Under the pieces are notes generated by a model. The model had not been told where the DNA came from. It was given only the letters and a program-made list of their open reading frames with translations, and made no database searches. Below, piece by piece: positions 25,676 through 34,122 of a stretch of DNA of 39,092 bases. The stretch's first letter is position 1, and the number at the start of each line of letters is the position of its first letter. The stretch is from assembly GCA_018333535.1 (NCBI GenBank), contig JAGXTA010000024.1, forward strand, positions 1-39,092. The letters are read 5' to 3'. The translations under genes and the position numbers were made by a program. Source of the DNA: Deltaproteobacteria bacterium (GTDB lineage: Bacteria; Desulfobacterota; BSN033; UBA1163).

Positions 25676-27097
25676 TTGATTAGCCGTCTGGAAATATTGG
25701 ATTTTTCCAGGGAGTTTGGACTCACTTCAAATATTATTGAAAAAGATTATTTACTTGGATGGATATTAGGTGGTATCTCACAGCACAGCGAATTAGGTTC
25801 CGAATGGGTTTTCAAAGGCGGGACCTGCCTGAAAAAGTGTTATTTTGAAACCTACCGCTTTTCAGAGGACTTAGATTTTACAATTAAAAACCCTGATCAT
25901 TGCAATCAAGAGTTCTTGACAGATGCGTTCAAAGAAGTTGCCGATTGGGTTTATGAGAAAGCCGGCATTGAGATTCCGAGAGAGTTAATTCATTTCGAGA
26001 TTTATAGAAATCCACGTGGAAAATTATCGGCACAGGGCAGGATCAGCTATCGTGGCCCGTTGCAACGAGGTGGCGATTTACCCCGTGTAAAATTGGATCT
26101 AACCAATGACGAGATTTTAGTCCTTGATCCTGCGAACCGGGAGGTACATCATCCTTATTCTGATAGGCCAGAAGAAGGTTTCCATATTCTTTGCTATTGC
26201 TTCGAAGAGCTCTTCGCAGAAAAAATCAGGGCTTTGGGAGAGCGATTGAGACCACGAGACCTTTACGATGTTATCCATTTATATCGGCATGAGGGTATAA
26301 GACCAGATCGAGCTTTGCTGATGCGCACGCTCGAAGAGAAATGTAGATTCAAAGACGTTTCGGTCCCGACAATGGCCATTCTTGAGGAAAAACCGGGAAG
26401 AATCGAATTAGAAGCTGAGTGGGAAAACATGCTGGGACATCAATTGCCTGTTCTGGTACCTTTCGAACAATTCTGGACGGAGCTCCCAAAGGTTTTTGAG
26501 TGGATGTATCGTTCTATAGAAAAAACACTACCGCCTCCGATGCCACTCATGGGGATGGCGGTCGATAAATCATGGCGTGCACCTGCCATGCCTCGCGCCT
26601 GGCATTCGACGACACCGCTCGAGGTCATACGTTTCGCCGCTGCAAATCGACTGTGCGTGGATTTGACGTACGGCGGTACCCGTCGATTAATAGAGCCATA
26701 TTCGTTGCGTCAGACGCGTGAAGGGGACCTGTTGCTGTATGCAGTAAAACATAATACCGGAGAGGATAGGTCATACCGGACTGATCGTATTCAACGCGCG
26801 GAAGTTACAAAGATACCATTCAAGCCTCGATATGTCGTTGAGCTAACTGCCTCTGGTCCGATTTCAGCGCCGCCCACACTCCGTACGGCCATATCAAAGC
26901 CGACAAGGGGTATCTCAATTAGGTCTTCCCAGAAAAAAAGAACACCAAGCTATGGACCTAAATATATTTTCAAATGTCCTCTGTGCGGAAAACAGTTCTC
27001 ACATAAATCGAACGAGTCCTCTCTGAACAAACATAAGAACAAGCAAGGATATCCTTGCCCCGGTAGAACTGGGATATACACAACCACAAAATATTAG
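25676..27097 (+). CDS. AbiEii-type nucleotidyltransferase toxin fused to WYL-like and zinc-finger domains
   Basis: 473 residues, considerably longer than typical AbiEii toxins (about 300). Residues 1-285 are the toxin: nucleotidyltransferase motif GGT (48-50) with DLD (65-67), motif KLDLT (139-143), and the motif E182-K183...R194-D195-x-Y197-D198 (EKIRALGERLRPRDLYD). Residues about 314-385 resemble a WYL domain: LEVIRFAAANRLCVDLTYGG, then RRLIEPYSLR, LLLYAVKH and RSYRTDRI. Residues 434-461 form a CCHC finger (C434, C437, H453, C461; FKCPLCGKQF at its start). The WYL-coding DNA is visibly more GC-rich than the flanking parts, suggesting a mosaic gene. The start TTG 25676 has AAAGGAG upstream and nearly touches the abiEi stop. 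Its stop is 8 nt before hsdM and overlaps that gene's ribosome site. Possible roles for the added domains are ligand sensing and nucleic-acid binding (inference). Confidence 0.85.
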   Translation: MISRLEILDFSREFGLTSNIIEKDYLLGWILGGISQHSELGSEWVFKGGTCLKKCYFETYRFSEDLDFTIKNPDHCNQEFLTDAFKEVADWVYEKAGIEIPRELIHFEIYRNPRGKLSAQGRISYRGPLQRGGDLPRVKLDLTNDEILVLDPANREVHHPYSDRPEEGFHILCYCFEELFAEKIRALGERLRPRDLYDVIHLYRHEGIRPDRALLMRTLEEKCRFKDVSVPTMAILEEKPGRIELEAEWENMLGHQLPVLVPFEQFWTELPKVFEWMYRSIEKTLPPPMPLMGMAVDKSWRAPAMPRAWHSTTPLEVIRFAAANRLCVDLTYGGTRRLIEPYSLRQTREGDLLLYAVKHNTGEDRSYRTDRIQRAEVTKIPFKPRYVVELTASGPISAPPTLRTAISKPTRGISIRSSQKKRTPSYGPKYIFKCPLCGKQFSHKSNESSLNKHKNKQGYPCPGRTGIYTTTKY

Positions 27098-27105
27098 GAG
27101 AAACC

Positions 27106-28596
27106 ATGGCTAACTCGGCCATTGTTCAAAAACTCTGGAATTATTGCAACGTCCTTCGTGATGATGGGATGAGTTATGGCGACTATGTCGAACAGCTCAC
27201 TTATCTGTTGTTCCTCAAAATGACCGATGAGAGGACAAAGCCGCCATACAGTCAACCCAGCATAGTGCCGGCGGAATATAGCTGGCCCGCGCTTATTAGC
27301 AAGGATGGTAGTGAGCTTTTTGAACACTACAGAAAAGTTTTGGAAGAACTGGGAGGCAAGAAAGGACTACTTGGCCTTATTTTCGGTAAATCCCAGAACA
27401 AAATCCAAGATCCGGCAAAGCTGAGACGTCTTATCGTCGATCTCATTGACAAAGAAAACTGGTCAATGATGAGTTCTGATGTCAAAGGGGACGCCTACGA
27501 GGGGCTTCTAGAGAAAAATGCACAAGACCTTAAGTCCGGAGCGGGACAGTACTTTACTCCCCGAGAACTGATCCGAACCATGGTCGATGTTATTGCTCCG
27601 GAGCCTGGAGACAAGATCTGTGATCCAGCGTGCGGAACGGGAGGCTTTCTCTTCTTATCTCATAAATACATCATTGAACACTACCCCAATATGACTAAAG
27701 AAGAGAAGCGGAGGTTGAAGGAAGATACTTTCAAAGGCTGGGAAATCGTCCAAGGGACAGCCAGAGTCTGCGCGATGAACTTGCTTCTCCACGGGATAGG
27801 TGGAGACAAGAAAATGCCAATCATAGTGAGTGATTCTCTGGCCGGCGACCCTGGGGAACGCTTTGATATCGTCCTTACGAATCCTCCATTTGGGAAAAAG
27901 AGCAGCGTCACGATAGTCGGGGAAAACGGCAAGGTTTCCAAAGAAAAAGAGATTGTGGAGCGCGACGATTTCTGGGCGACGACATCCAACAAACAACTTA
28001 ACTTCCTTCAGCACGTAAAGACATTACTCAAACCCAATGGCCGAGCGGGAATTGTTGTTCCTGATAACGTGCTGTTTGAAGGCGGGGCCGGCGAGACTGT
28101 GCGTCGAAAATTGCTTCACGAATGTGACGTTCACACCCTGCTGAGACTTCCCACCGGTCTGTTTTATGCCCAAGGTGTCAAAGCAAATGTCCTCTTCTTT
28201 GATCGCAAACCAGCCAGCGAAACCCCTTGGACTAAAAAGCTCTGGATATATGACCTCCGCACCAATAAACACTTCACTCTGAAGACCGATCCTTTGCAGC
28301 GAAAAGACTTAGACGAGTTTGTGCAGTGTTACAATCCATCCAGTCGCCATGATCGTAAACCCACCTGGTCAGAAAAGAACCCTGATGGTCGCTGGCACTC
28401 CTACGATTATGAGGAACTAATCAGCCGCGACAAAGCCAGCCTCGATATTTTCTGGCTCAGAGACGAAAGTCTGGAGGAATCTGACAAGCTGCCAGACCCT
28501 GGAGTTCTCGCCCAAGAAATCTTAGAGGATCTTGAAGCCGCTCTCGAACAATTCAGGGAAATTGCAGAAGATTTAGGGCAAGAGAGTAGAAAATGA
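27106..28596 (+). CDS. hsdM: Type I restriction-modification DNA methyltransferase subunit HsdM
   Basis: 496-residue adenine-N6 methyltransferase subunit. The N-terminal helical domain (KLWNYCNVLRDDGMSYGDYV, then EQLTYLLFLKMTDE) precedes the catalytic domain. The latter has the SAM motif DPACGTGGF (173-181) and the catalytic NPPF motif (259-262). GQYFTPRELIRTMVDV is the usual link. TAGGAG overlaps the abiEii stop and serves ATG 27106, so the gene is the third in the abiE transcription unit. No specificity (hsdS) or restriction (hsdR) gene follows within the window; a toxin-antitoxin pair on the other strand does. An earlier broken copy of its 5' end lies at 24597-24711. Confidence 0.93.
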   Translation: MANSAIVQKLWNYCNVLRDDGMSYGDYVEQLTYLLFLKMTDERTKPPYSQPSIVPAEYSWPALISKDGSELFEHYRKVLEELGGKKGLLGLIFGKSQNKIQDPAKLRRLIVDLIDKENWSMMSSDVKGDAYEGLLEKNAQDLKSGAGQYFTPRELIRTMVDVIAPEPGDKICDPACGTGGFLFLSHKYIIEHYPNMTKEEKRRLKEDTFKGWEIVQGTARVCAMNLLLHGIGGDKKMPIIVSDSLAGDPGERFDIVLTNPPFGKKSSVTIVGENGKVSKEKEIVERDDFWATTSNKQLNFLQHVKTLLKPNGRAGIVVPDNVLFEGGAGETVRRKLLHECDVHTLLRLPTGLFYAQGVKANVLFFDRKPASETPWTKKLWIYDLRTNKHFTLKTDPLQRKDLDEFVQCYNPSSRHDRKPTWSEKNPDGRWHSYDYEELISRDKASLDIFWLRDESLEESDKLPDPGVLAQEILEDLEAALEQFREIAEDLGQESRK

Positions 28597-28830
28597 CGCT
28601 AACAATTAAGATTTGGTTGGTGATTGGATCATTGGAAAACGGAAAATTGAGGGAACGCTGGTTCTAAAACAACTTGGCGGTTGAACCAAAAAGGACAAGG
28701 AGATATTTCTTATGATCCCCGGTATTTTCATTGTTTTCCAGAATGGAGTGACGTCCAGATACCCTTCGAGGGCCTCAGGGCGAACGGTGGCACCCACACA
28801 CACAGCCATCCGGTGCCTTCCTTTCAGCGC
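28597..28830. other. Gap after hsdM: no intact hsdS
   Basis: An ATG overlapping the hsdM stop (28593) opens only 24 codons, and another frame around 28618-28684 gives a short open tail. Either could be the scar of a lost downstream gene, but I cannot identify it. A TTCGAGGGCCTCAGGGCGAACGG repeat unit occurs near 28764-28787, related to the one at 33080-33101. Confidence 0.4.
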
Positions 28831-29241
28831 TTAGCCGAAGGGATTAATTACTTCAAGACCAGGATAATCGAAATCATTGGCATTCCGCGTCACCAGCCGT
28901 AACTCGTGGTGCAATGCTGTGGCAGCAAGAAGACTGTCGATGGTGGGGACTGGCCGTCCTGCCTCTACGAGGAGCCGGCCCCAGCGGTTAGCTACAGCAA
29001 GGTCAACCGTAAGCACCCGACCCTCGAACCAAGCCGGAAGCTCGTGCTCCAACCAGAGACGTAACTTCTCCCGCCGCCTTCTATCGGGGAGGGCCTCAAT
29101 GCCCTTGCGGATTTCACCAAGTGTCAGAACGCTCACAAAGAGCGCCTCAGCAGGGATCTGATCGAGCCATGAGATGACCGCCTTGTTCGGGTTACGGCGG
29201 ATTGTCTCTGATACAATATTGGTATCGAGCAGATAACTCAT
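28831..29241 (-). CDS. PIN-domain ribonuclease toxin (VapC family)
   Basis: 136-residue PIN domain. The acidic active-site residues are visible: D6 in LLDTNIVSE, E43 in LTLGEIRKG, D102 in PTIDSLLAATAL, and D123/D125 in TRNANDFDYPGLEVINPF. VapC toxins are Mg2+-dependent RNases that usually cut tRNA or rRNA. The start ATG 29241 overlaps the antitoxin gene's stop by 4 nt, the usual coupling in such operons. Confidence 0.92.
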   Translation of the reverse strand: MSYLLDTNIVSETIRRNPNKAVISWLDQIPAEALFVSVLTLGEIRKGIEALPDRRRREKLRLWLEHELPAWFEGRVLTVDLAVANRWGRLLVEAGRPVPTIDSLLAATALHHELRLVTRNANDFDYPGLEVINPFG

Positions 29242-29489
29242 GAAATTCCGGCCTCGCGTGTGAGGGTTTGCTCACGCCTCAGGTCAAGCTCCAGGCCGTA
29301 AAGTGGTGAGCAGCGCATGAATTCGACGAAACTACTTTTTGGGCGTTTGAGACGTTCGTACTCCTTGCTTGAAATCACGACAGCGGTCGGTTCCCCGTGA
29401 ACAGTGATTTTCTGCGGGCCTTCTTTTGCTGCCTTCTTGATCACTTCGCTCAAGCGGGCCTTTGCCTCCTGAAGCTGCCACATGCTCAT
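29238..29489 (-). CDS. Phd/YefM-family antitoxin
   Basis: 83-residue protein whose N-terminal half is the Phd/YefM DNA-binding fold: MSMWQLQEAKARLSEVIKKA, then EGPQKITVHGEPTAVVIS and KEYERLKR. The C-terminal tail (SFVEFMRCSPLYGLELDLRR) would be the toxin-binding part. It neutralises the adjacent PIN toxin and probably represses the promoter at 29521-29549. GAGGAAG lies upstream of ATG 29489. Confidence 0.9.
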   Translation of the reverse strand: MSMWQLQEAKARLSEVIKKAAKEGPQKITVHGEPTAVVISSKEYERLKRPKSSFVEFMRCSPLYGLELDLRREQTLTREAGIS

Positions 29490-29520
29490 GAGAACTTCCT
29501 CTTCTAGTCCTTCTGGTCAG

Positions 29521-29549
29521 ATTTTAGCATTTTCAGAATGGATTTGCAA
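29521..29549 (-). promoter_or_regulatory. Promoter of the Phd-VapC pair
   Basis: On the minus strand TTGCAA (29549-29544) and TAAAAT (29526-29521) are separated by 17 nt, with TGC before the -10. A start near 29514 is 25 nt from the antitoxin ATG. Confidence 0.58.
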
Positions 29550-29557
29550 AGGATGCT

Positions 29558-30124
29558 TTATTCTTTGGGTTTGAGCCAGGCGGGATCGGCACGATCATTT
29601 TCGGCCTGTTTTGGCAAGACCTTCTCCACCATATTCTTCACTTCGTCCCTCTCTCTTTCCCGCTCCTTGACCTTAACTTCCAACTCTTTGATCTCAGCTT
29701 TCAGCTTCCGTTTGAGACTGTCAGGTTTAAATTTCGCATCCGCCAGTTCCTTCTCCTTCTGCTTCAAATCGGAATAGACGAGATCATAATTCTTCTGGGC
29801 GTTTTGAAGTTTATCGTTCCACTCCTTCATCTTAGCCCTCCACCACTCCTCTCCCCTGCCCAGAAGGTCTTTTTTTTCAGGCGTGGGTTCGGCCGTTGGC
29901 CTTGTGGCCTCCGGTCCTATGGGTGGTCTGACAGGTGGAGGAGAGGGCTTCTCGGAAGGAGTTCTTCTCTGGATCTGATCCCGGTACTTCTCGGGAACGA
30001 GTGTGAAATCATCGGCGAAGTGGACGGTGCCCTTCTCATCCACCCATCGATAGATCTCCTGGCCGAAGGCCATCCATGATGACGATACCAACACCATCAA
30101 TATTAAAAGTAGTGTTCTTCTCAT
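29558..30124 (-). CDS. DUF4124 domain exported coiled-coil protein
   Basis: 188-residue protein: signal peptide (residues 1-21, ending MAFG), then the DUF4124 motif EIYRWVDEKGTVHFADDFTL, a proline-rich linker (PPPVRPPIGPEA), and a long charged helix (LQNAQKNYDLVYSDLKQKEK and onward) likely to form a coiled coil. DUF4124 is a small beta domain of unknown function common in proteobacterial periplasmic proteins. ATG 30124 follows GGGGA. The open frame reaches 30289, but the extra residues come from two repeats and overlap polA. Confidence 0.82.
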   Translation of the reverse strand: MRRTLLLILMVLVSSSWMAFGQEIYRWVDEKGTVHFADDFTLVPEKYRDQIQRRTPSEKPSPPPVRPPIGPEATRPTAEPTPEKKDLLGRGEEWWRAKMKEWNDKLQNAQKNYDLVYSDLKQKEKELADAKFKPDSLKRKLKAEIKELEVKVKERERERDEVKNMVEKVLPKQAENDRADPAWLKPKE

Positions 30125-30140
30125 AGGATTTCCCCTTTTA

Positions 30141-30214
30141 CAGTTCGGAGTTCGTAGTCGGGAGTTCGGAGTAGGAAACTGAAATCTCCGAACTACGAAC
30201 TCATTACTCCGAAT
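30141..30214. repeat. GTTCGGAGTTCG/ACTCCGAA inverted word repeat
   Basis: Left arm GTTCGGAGTTCGTAGTCGGG with AGTTCGGAGTAGG; right arm TCTCCGAACTACGAAC with ATTACTCCGAATG. It is nearly the same element as 24282-24391 without the nested GC hairpin. Confidence 0.75.
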
Positions 30215-30266
30215 GCCCCTCACCCCCTCCCTCTCCCCTCGGAGGGGAGAGGGGAAGGGTGAGGGG
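30215..30266. repeat. CCCTCACC/GGTGAGGG palindrome after polA
   Basis: CCCCTCACCCCCTCCCTCTC pairs with GAGAGGGGAAGGGTGAGGGG through a central CCCCTCGGAGGGG. It is the most regular of the family copies in the window and sits directly after the polA stop, so it may stabilise the transcript end. Confidence 0.75.
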
Positions 30267-30270
30267 CGGT

Positions 30271-32931
30271 TCAATGGGCTTCTGCCCAATTTTTTCCGGA
30301 ATGGATCGAGACCTTGAGGGGAACGGAGAGTTCCATGACCGTCTCCATTTCAGTCCGGATCATCGGGAGTGTCTTTTCGATCTCTTCTTCAGGGACCTCA
30401 AAAACCAGTTCGTCGTGGACCTGCATGATCATCTTAGTTGAAAAATGGAGCTCCTCCAAACGGTTCTGGATCCGGATCATCGCTACCTTGATGATGTCTG
30501 CGGCTGTTCCCTGTAAGGGTGTGTTGATGGCCATTCTCTCAGAGGCCTGCCGGATGGCGACCGTTGGGGAGTTTATCTCCGGCAGGTAACGCCGCCGGTT
30601 AAGAAGGGTGGTGACAAAGCCCTTCTTCCTGGCCTCGTCCACAATTCCTCGGGTATAGGTTTGGACTCCGGTATATTTTTTAAAATATTCATCGATGTAG
30701 GTTTGGGCAATTTTAGGTTCTATCTTTAACTGCTGTGATAAGCCATAGGCGCTCATTCCATAGATGATGCCGAAATTGATCACCTTGGCCTCCCTTCTCA
30801 TGGCCGGCGTCACCTGTTCCAGGGGAACGCCGAAGATCTCGGAGGCGGTTCGGTTATGGATGTCTTCATCCCTTTGGAAGGCTTCGATCAGCACCTCATC
30901 GTGGGAGAGATGGGCCAGAATCCGCAATTCAATCTGGGAGTAGTCCGCAGAGACAATGACATACCCCTTCTCAGGGATGAAGGCCTGACGGATACGGTTT
31001 CCCTCATCCGTGCGGATGGGGATATTCTGAAGGTTGGGATCGCTTGAGGAGAGCCTTCCCGTAGCGGTGACCGTTTGATTGTAGGAGGTGTGGACGCGGC
31101 CTGTTTCCGGATGAAGCAGTTTGGGCAGGGCATCGATATAGGTCGATTTCAGTTTGGTAAGATTTCGATACCCGAGTATCTCGAGAGGGAGATCATGATG
31201 GAGGGAGAGTTTTTCCAGAACCTCGACATTGGTGGAGACTCCTGTTTTCGTCTTTTTGATCACGGGCAGTTTCAGTTTATCAAAGAGGATCTTTCCTAAC
31301 TGCTGGGAGGAGTTGATGTTGAAGACTTCACCGGCCAGCCCGTAGATCTGATCCCTCTTCCGGAGAAGCTGGCTTTCGATCTCTTTCGAAAAATCCCCGA
31401 GTTGATCGATATCGATCTTTACCCCGTTCATCTCCATCTTTGCCAGGACAATGGCAAGCGGCATCTCCAGCCTGTCGAAGAGTTCTTCAAATCCTCCCTC
31501 CTTCAGTTTCGGAACGAGGAGATGGGAGAGCTGGAAGGTCACATCCGCATCCTCACAGCTATAATCCCTGGCCTTTTCAAGATCGACCTGATCAAAGGTC
31601 ATCCCCTTTCCTCCAACCACTTCCTTGTAGTCGGTGACGCTACGGTCCAGATATTCACGGCTGATCTCACCGAGGTTGTGATTGTGTTTCGTGGGATTGA
31701 GAAGGTAGGAGGCAATCATCGTGTCGCAGAGAATCCCTCGCATGGCGATGCCATGGTGTTTCAGGACAATCCAGTCATATTTGATGTTTTGTCCCACCTT
31801 CTTCACCTCCTCATCCTCGAGGAGCGGTTGCAACTTTTCCAGCACCCAAGGAAGAGGAAGTTGCCCGGCCTGCCGATGGCCAAGGGGAATATAGAAGGCC
31901 TGATGGAGCGTATGGGAGAGACTGATTCCAACGGGTTTAGCCCACATTGGATAGAGCGAAGTGGTCTCGATATCGATGGCAAAGCATTTCGATTCCTTCA
32001 GGTCTTGTAACAATGAAAGGAATCCATCCTGATCCGTGATCAGACGATAATCCCGGTCCGGCTTTCCTTCCGGAGCTTCTTCAGAAAATTCCCTGAGAAG
32101 TTTATGGAACTCCAATTCTTTAAAGAGACCCTTGAGGCTTCCCGGGTCCGGAGGAAAGATAACGAAATCCTCTTTCCGAAAGGTGACGGGGACATCGGTC
32201 TGAATCGTGGCTAACTTGCGGCTGAGTCGCGCGAGTTCGCAGTGATTTTCCAATTTCTCCTTCAATTTTTTCTGGGGGACCTGGTCTAAATGATCGAGGA
32301 GGTTCTCGATCGATCCGAAGGCTTTGATCAATTCGATTGCTGTTTTCTCTCCGATTCCAGGGACACCCGGAATGTTGTCAATGGCATCTCCTGCCAGGCC
32401 CATCACCTCCACCACCTGTTCAGGCCCCACCCCGAAGCGCTGCCTCACCTCCTCCGCCCCAAATCTTTTTTCCTTCATCGTATCATAAATCTGGATTTGA
32501 TCGTTCACCAGTTGTAGGAGGTCCTTGTCTCCGGTAATGATCACCACATCGAGTTCCGATTCCAACCCTTTTGCTACGGTTCCGATGAGATCATCTGCTT
32601 CGTATCCCTCCATCTCCAATGTGGCAATGCGATAACCTTCGGTGATCCTCTTGATATAGGGGATCTGGGGGATGAGTCCTTCCGGCATGGCGGGCCGGTT
32701 GGCTTTATATTCCTGATAGGTCTTGCTTCGGAGGGTGGGCGCCTTCGAGTCAAAGACCACGGCAAGATAGTCGGGCCGGTGATCTTTAAGCACCTTGAGG
32801 AGCATCTGGGTGAAGCCGTAAATGGCATTCGTCGGAAAACCTTTTGAATTGGAGAGGTGGCGGATGGCGTAGAAGGCCCGGTAGATGTAGGAAGAACCGT
32901 CAATCAGAAAGAGTTGAGGGCGATTGGACAT
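30271..32931 (-). CDS. polA: DNA polymerase I
   Basis: 886-residue three-domain enzyme for Okazaki fragment processing and repair. The N-terminal 5' nuclease has LFLIDGSSYIYRAFYAI, the arch segment YQEYKANRPAMP, ITGDKDLLQLV, and GDAIDNIPGVPGIGEKTA. The 3'-5' exonuclease retains its acidic residues (FAIDIETTSLYP, NIKYDW, YSCEDADV), so proofreading is likely intact. The polymerase domain has motif A VSADYSQIELRIL, the O helix RREAKVINFGIIYG, and motif C QVHDELVFEV. The start ATG 32931 gives the canonical N-terminus. It is separated from its neighbours by repeats on both sides. Confidence 0.97.
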   Translation of the reverse strand: MSNRPQLFLIDGSSYIYRAFYAIRHLSNSKGFPTNAIYGFTQMLLKVLKDHRPDYLAVVFDSKAPTLRSKTYQEYKANRPAMPEGLIPQIPYIKRITEGYRIATLEMEGYEADDLIGTVAKGLESELDVVIITGDKDLLQLVNDQIQIYDTMKEKRFGAEEVRQRFGVGPEQVVEVMGLAGDAIDNIPGVPGIGEKTAIELIKAFGSIENLLDHLDQVPQKKLKEKLENHCELARLSRKLATIQTDVPVTFRKEDFVIFPPDPGSLKGLFKELEFHKLLREFSEEAPEGKPDRDYRLITDQDGFLSLLQDLKESKCFAIDIETTSLYPMWAKPVGISLSHTLHQAFYIPLGHRQAGQLPLPWVLEKLQPLLEDEEVKKVGQNIKYDWIVLKHHGIAMRGILCDTMIASYLLNPTKHNHNLGEISREYLDRSVTDYKEVVGGKGMTFDQVDLEKARDYSCEDADVTFQLSHLLVPKLKEGGFEELFDRLEMPLAIVLAKMEMNGVKIDIDQLGDFSKEIESQLLRKRDQIYGLAGEVFNINSSQQLGKILFDKLKLPVIKKTKTGVSTNVEVLEKLSLHHDLPLEILGYRNLTKLKSTYIDALPKLLHPETGRVHTSYNQTVTATGRLSSSDPNLQNIPIRTDEGNRIRQAFIPEKGYVIVSADYSQIELRILAHLSHDEVLIEAFQRDEDIHNRTASEIFGVPLEQVTPAMRREAKVINFGIIYGMSAYGLSQQLKIEPKIAQTYIDEYFKKYTGVQTYTRGIVDEARKKGFVTTLLNRRRYLPEINSPTVAIRQASERMAINTPLQGTAADIIKVAMIRIQNRLEELHFSTKMIMQVHDELVFEVPEEEIEKTLPMIRTEMETVMELSVPLKVSIHSGKNWAEAH

Positions 32932-32935
32932 AAGC

Positions 32936-33024
32936 GTTGTCGTCGAATGGTCGAATGGTCACATCGTCTTATAGTCGTCTTAAAGACGATGTGACTAATG
33001 ACTGAGAGACTAAAAGACTATGCG
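32936..33024. repeat. Word repeat with GTCACATCGTCTT/AAGACGATGTGAC hairpin upstream of polA
   Basis: GTCACATCGTCTT and AAGACGATGTGAC form a 13-bp stem (about 32957-32995). It is flanked by strings of GTCGAATG and AGACTA words. It occupies the region where the polA promoter would be expected. Confidence 0.65.
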
Positions 33025-33074
33025 ACTCCCTATACTTTTGCATCTTAGGGTCTGCGCATGAATAACATGAACAA

Positions 33075-33167
33075 CCAGCCCGTTCACCCTTCGAGAGCCT
33101 CAGGACGAACGGTTTTTTTCCGAATGTCCTGAGCAAAGTCGAAGGAAAAACTCACCACGAAGGGTCA
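33075..33167. repeat. CCTTCGA...CTCAGGACGAACGG repeat
   Basis: Dispersed repeat with CGTTCACCCTTCGAGAG, CTCAGGACGAACGG and the inverted GTCCTGAGCAAAGTCGAAGG. A related single arm lies near 28764-28787. Confidence 0.6.
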
Positions 33168-33207
33168 TTGGCAAATGCACTTGTTCAAGTCATTTGTACG
33201 CAGCCAC

Positions 33208-34122
33208 TCAGCGAGTAGATGTTTGAACCCGGTTTCCGCCCGAATGTTTGGCCATGTACATGGCATCGTCTGCCGATTTGACAAACCTCTCCATATCCAT
33301 ATGTTCTTTGAATTCAGCCAGACCGATGCTCACCGTGATCTTCTCGAATCCAGCCTCTTCGATCGTTGAACGGATTCGTTCGGCAATGTGGAGGGCCTGA
33401 TCGCGTGTAGCGCCGATAAGAAGGGCGGCAAATTCATCCCCTCCGTAGCGATATCCGGAATCAACATTGCTACGGATGGATTGCCTAACAATCTCACCAA
33501 TCTTTTTCAAAACCCGATCCCCTTCAATATGTCCGAAGTGATCATTATAATTTTTGAAATTGTCGAGGTCGAACATGATCAGCGAGAGGGAGGTTTTCTG
33601 GCGTTTCCTCCGGACCAGTTCGGATTCCAGCGTTTTGAAAAAATGGCGGTGGTTATAAAGGCTGGTCAGGTCATCCGTAATGGATAGCCGCCGCACCTCC
33701 TCCTCCAATTTTTCCTTCTCTTTCAGGATGAGGTATTTTTCAAGCGTCTGGTTGACGATATGGACCAGATGTTCATTTTCAAAGGGCTTCTTGATGAAGT
33801 CCGAAGCGCCTTCCTTGAGGGCCTGAATGGCGTTGTCCAGCGTGGCATAGGCGGTCAGCATGATAACACATTGAATGGGATTGATCCCCCTGATCCTTCG
33901 CAGGGCTTCGGCCCCATCGATACCGGGAAGGTTAATGTCCATCAAGATGACATCCGGCTTCTCTGCCTCTGTTTTTTCCACTCCTTCTTCTCCGGTAGAT
34001 GCCGTGATGACTTCGTATCCTTCATAGACAAGAAGTTTCCGGATGATCTCCCGTGTATCCGGTGCATCGTCGACGATCAATGCCCTGCCTTTTGTCTCTT
34101 TATAAACGGACTGATCTTCCAT
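33208..34122 (-). CDS. Response regulator with GGDEF (diguanylate cyclase) output
   Basis: 304-residue protein. Residues 10-125 form a receiver domain with phosphoacceptor D62 (ILMDINLPGIDG), acidic pocket VDDA, and KKPFENE near 111-117. Residues 143-304 form a GGDEF domain (SITDDLTSLYNHRHFF, metal-binding FDLDNFK, and RYGGDEF at 225-231), so it should make cyclic di-GMP. The inhibitory I-site RxxD is not canonical: the residue expected to be Arg is Ser218, with D221 retained. The start ATG 34122 lies 23 nt inside the end of the sensor kinase gene; the open frame reaches 34206 but that part is kinase sequence read in another frame. A two-component pair is implied. Confidence 0.92.
   Translation of the reverse strand: MEDQSVYKETKGRALIVDDAPDTREIIRKLLVYEGYEVITASTGEEGVEKTEAEKPDVILMDINLPGIDGAEALRRIRGINPIQCVIMLTAYATLDNAIQALKEGASDFIKKPFENEHLVHIVNQTLEKYLILKEKEKLEEEVRRLSITDDLTSLYNHRHFFKTLESELVRRKRQKTSLSLIMFDLDNFKNYNDHFGHIEGDRVLKKIGEIVRQSIRSNVDSGYRYGGDEFAALLIGATRDQALHIAERIRSTIEEAGFEKITVSIGLAEFKEHMDMERFVKSADDAMYMAKHSGGNRVQTSTR

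Noticed and set aside
28681-28902. Frame after hsdM as a possible small gene
   Set aside because: It has no ribosome site and crosses a dispersed repeat and the 3' end of the vapC gene on the other strand; no family resemblance.
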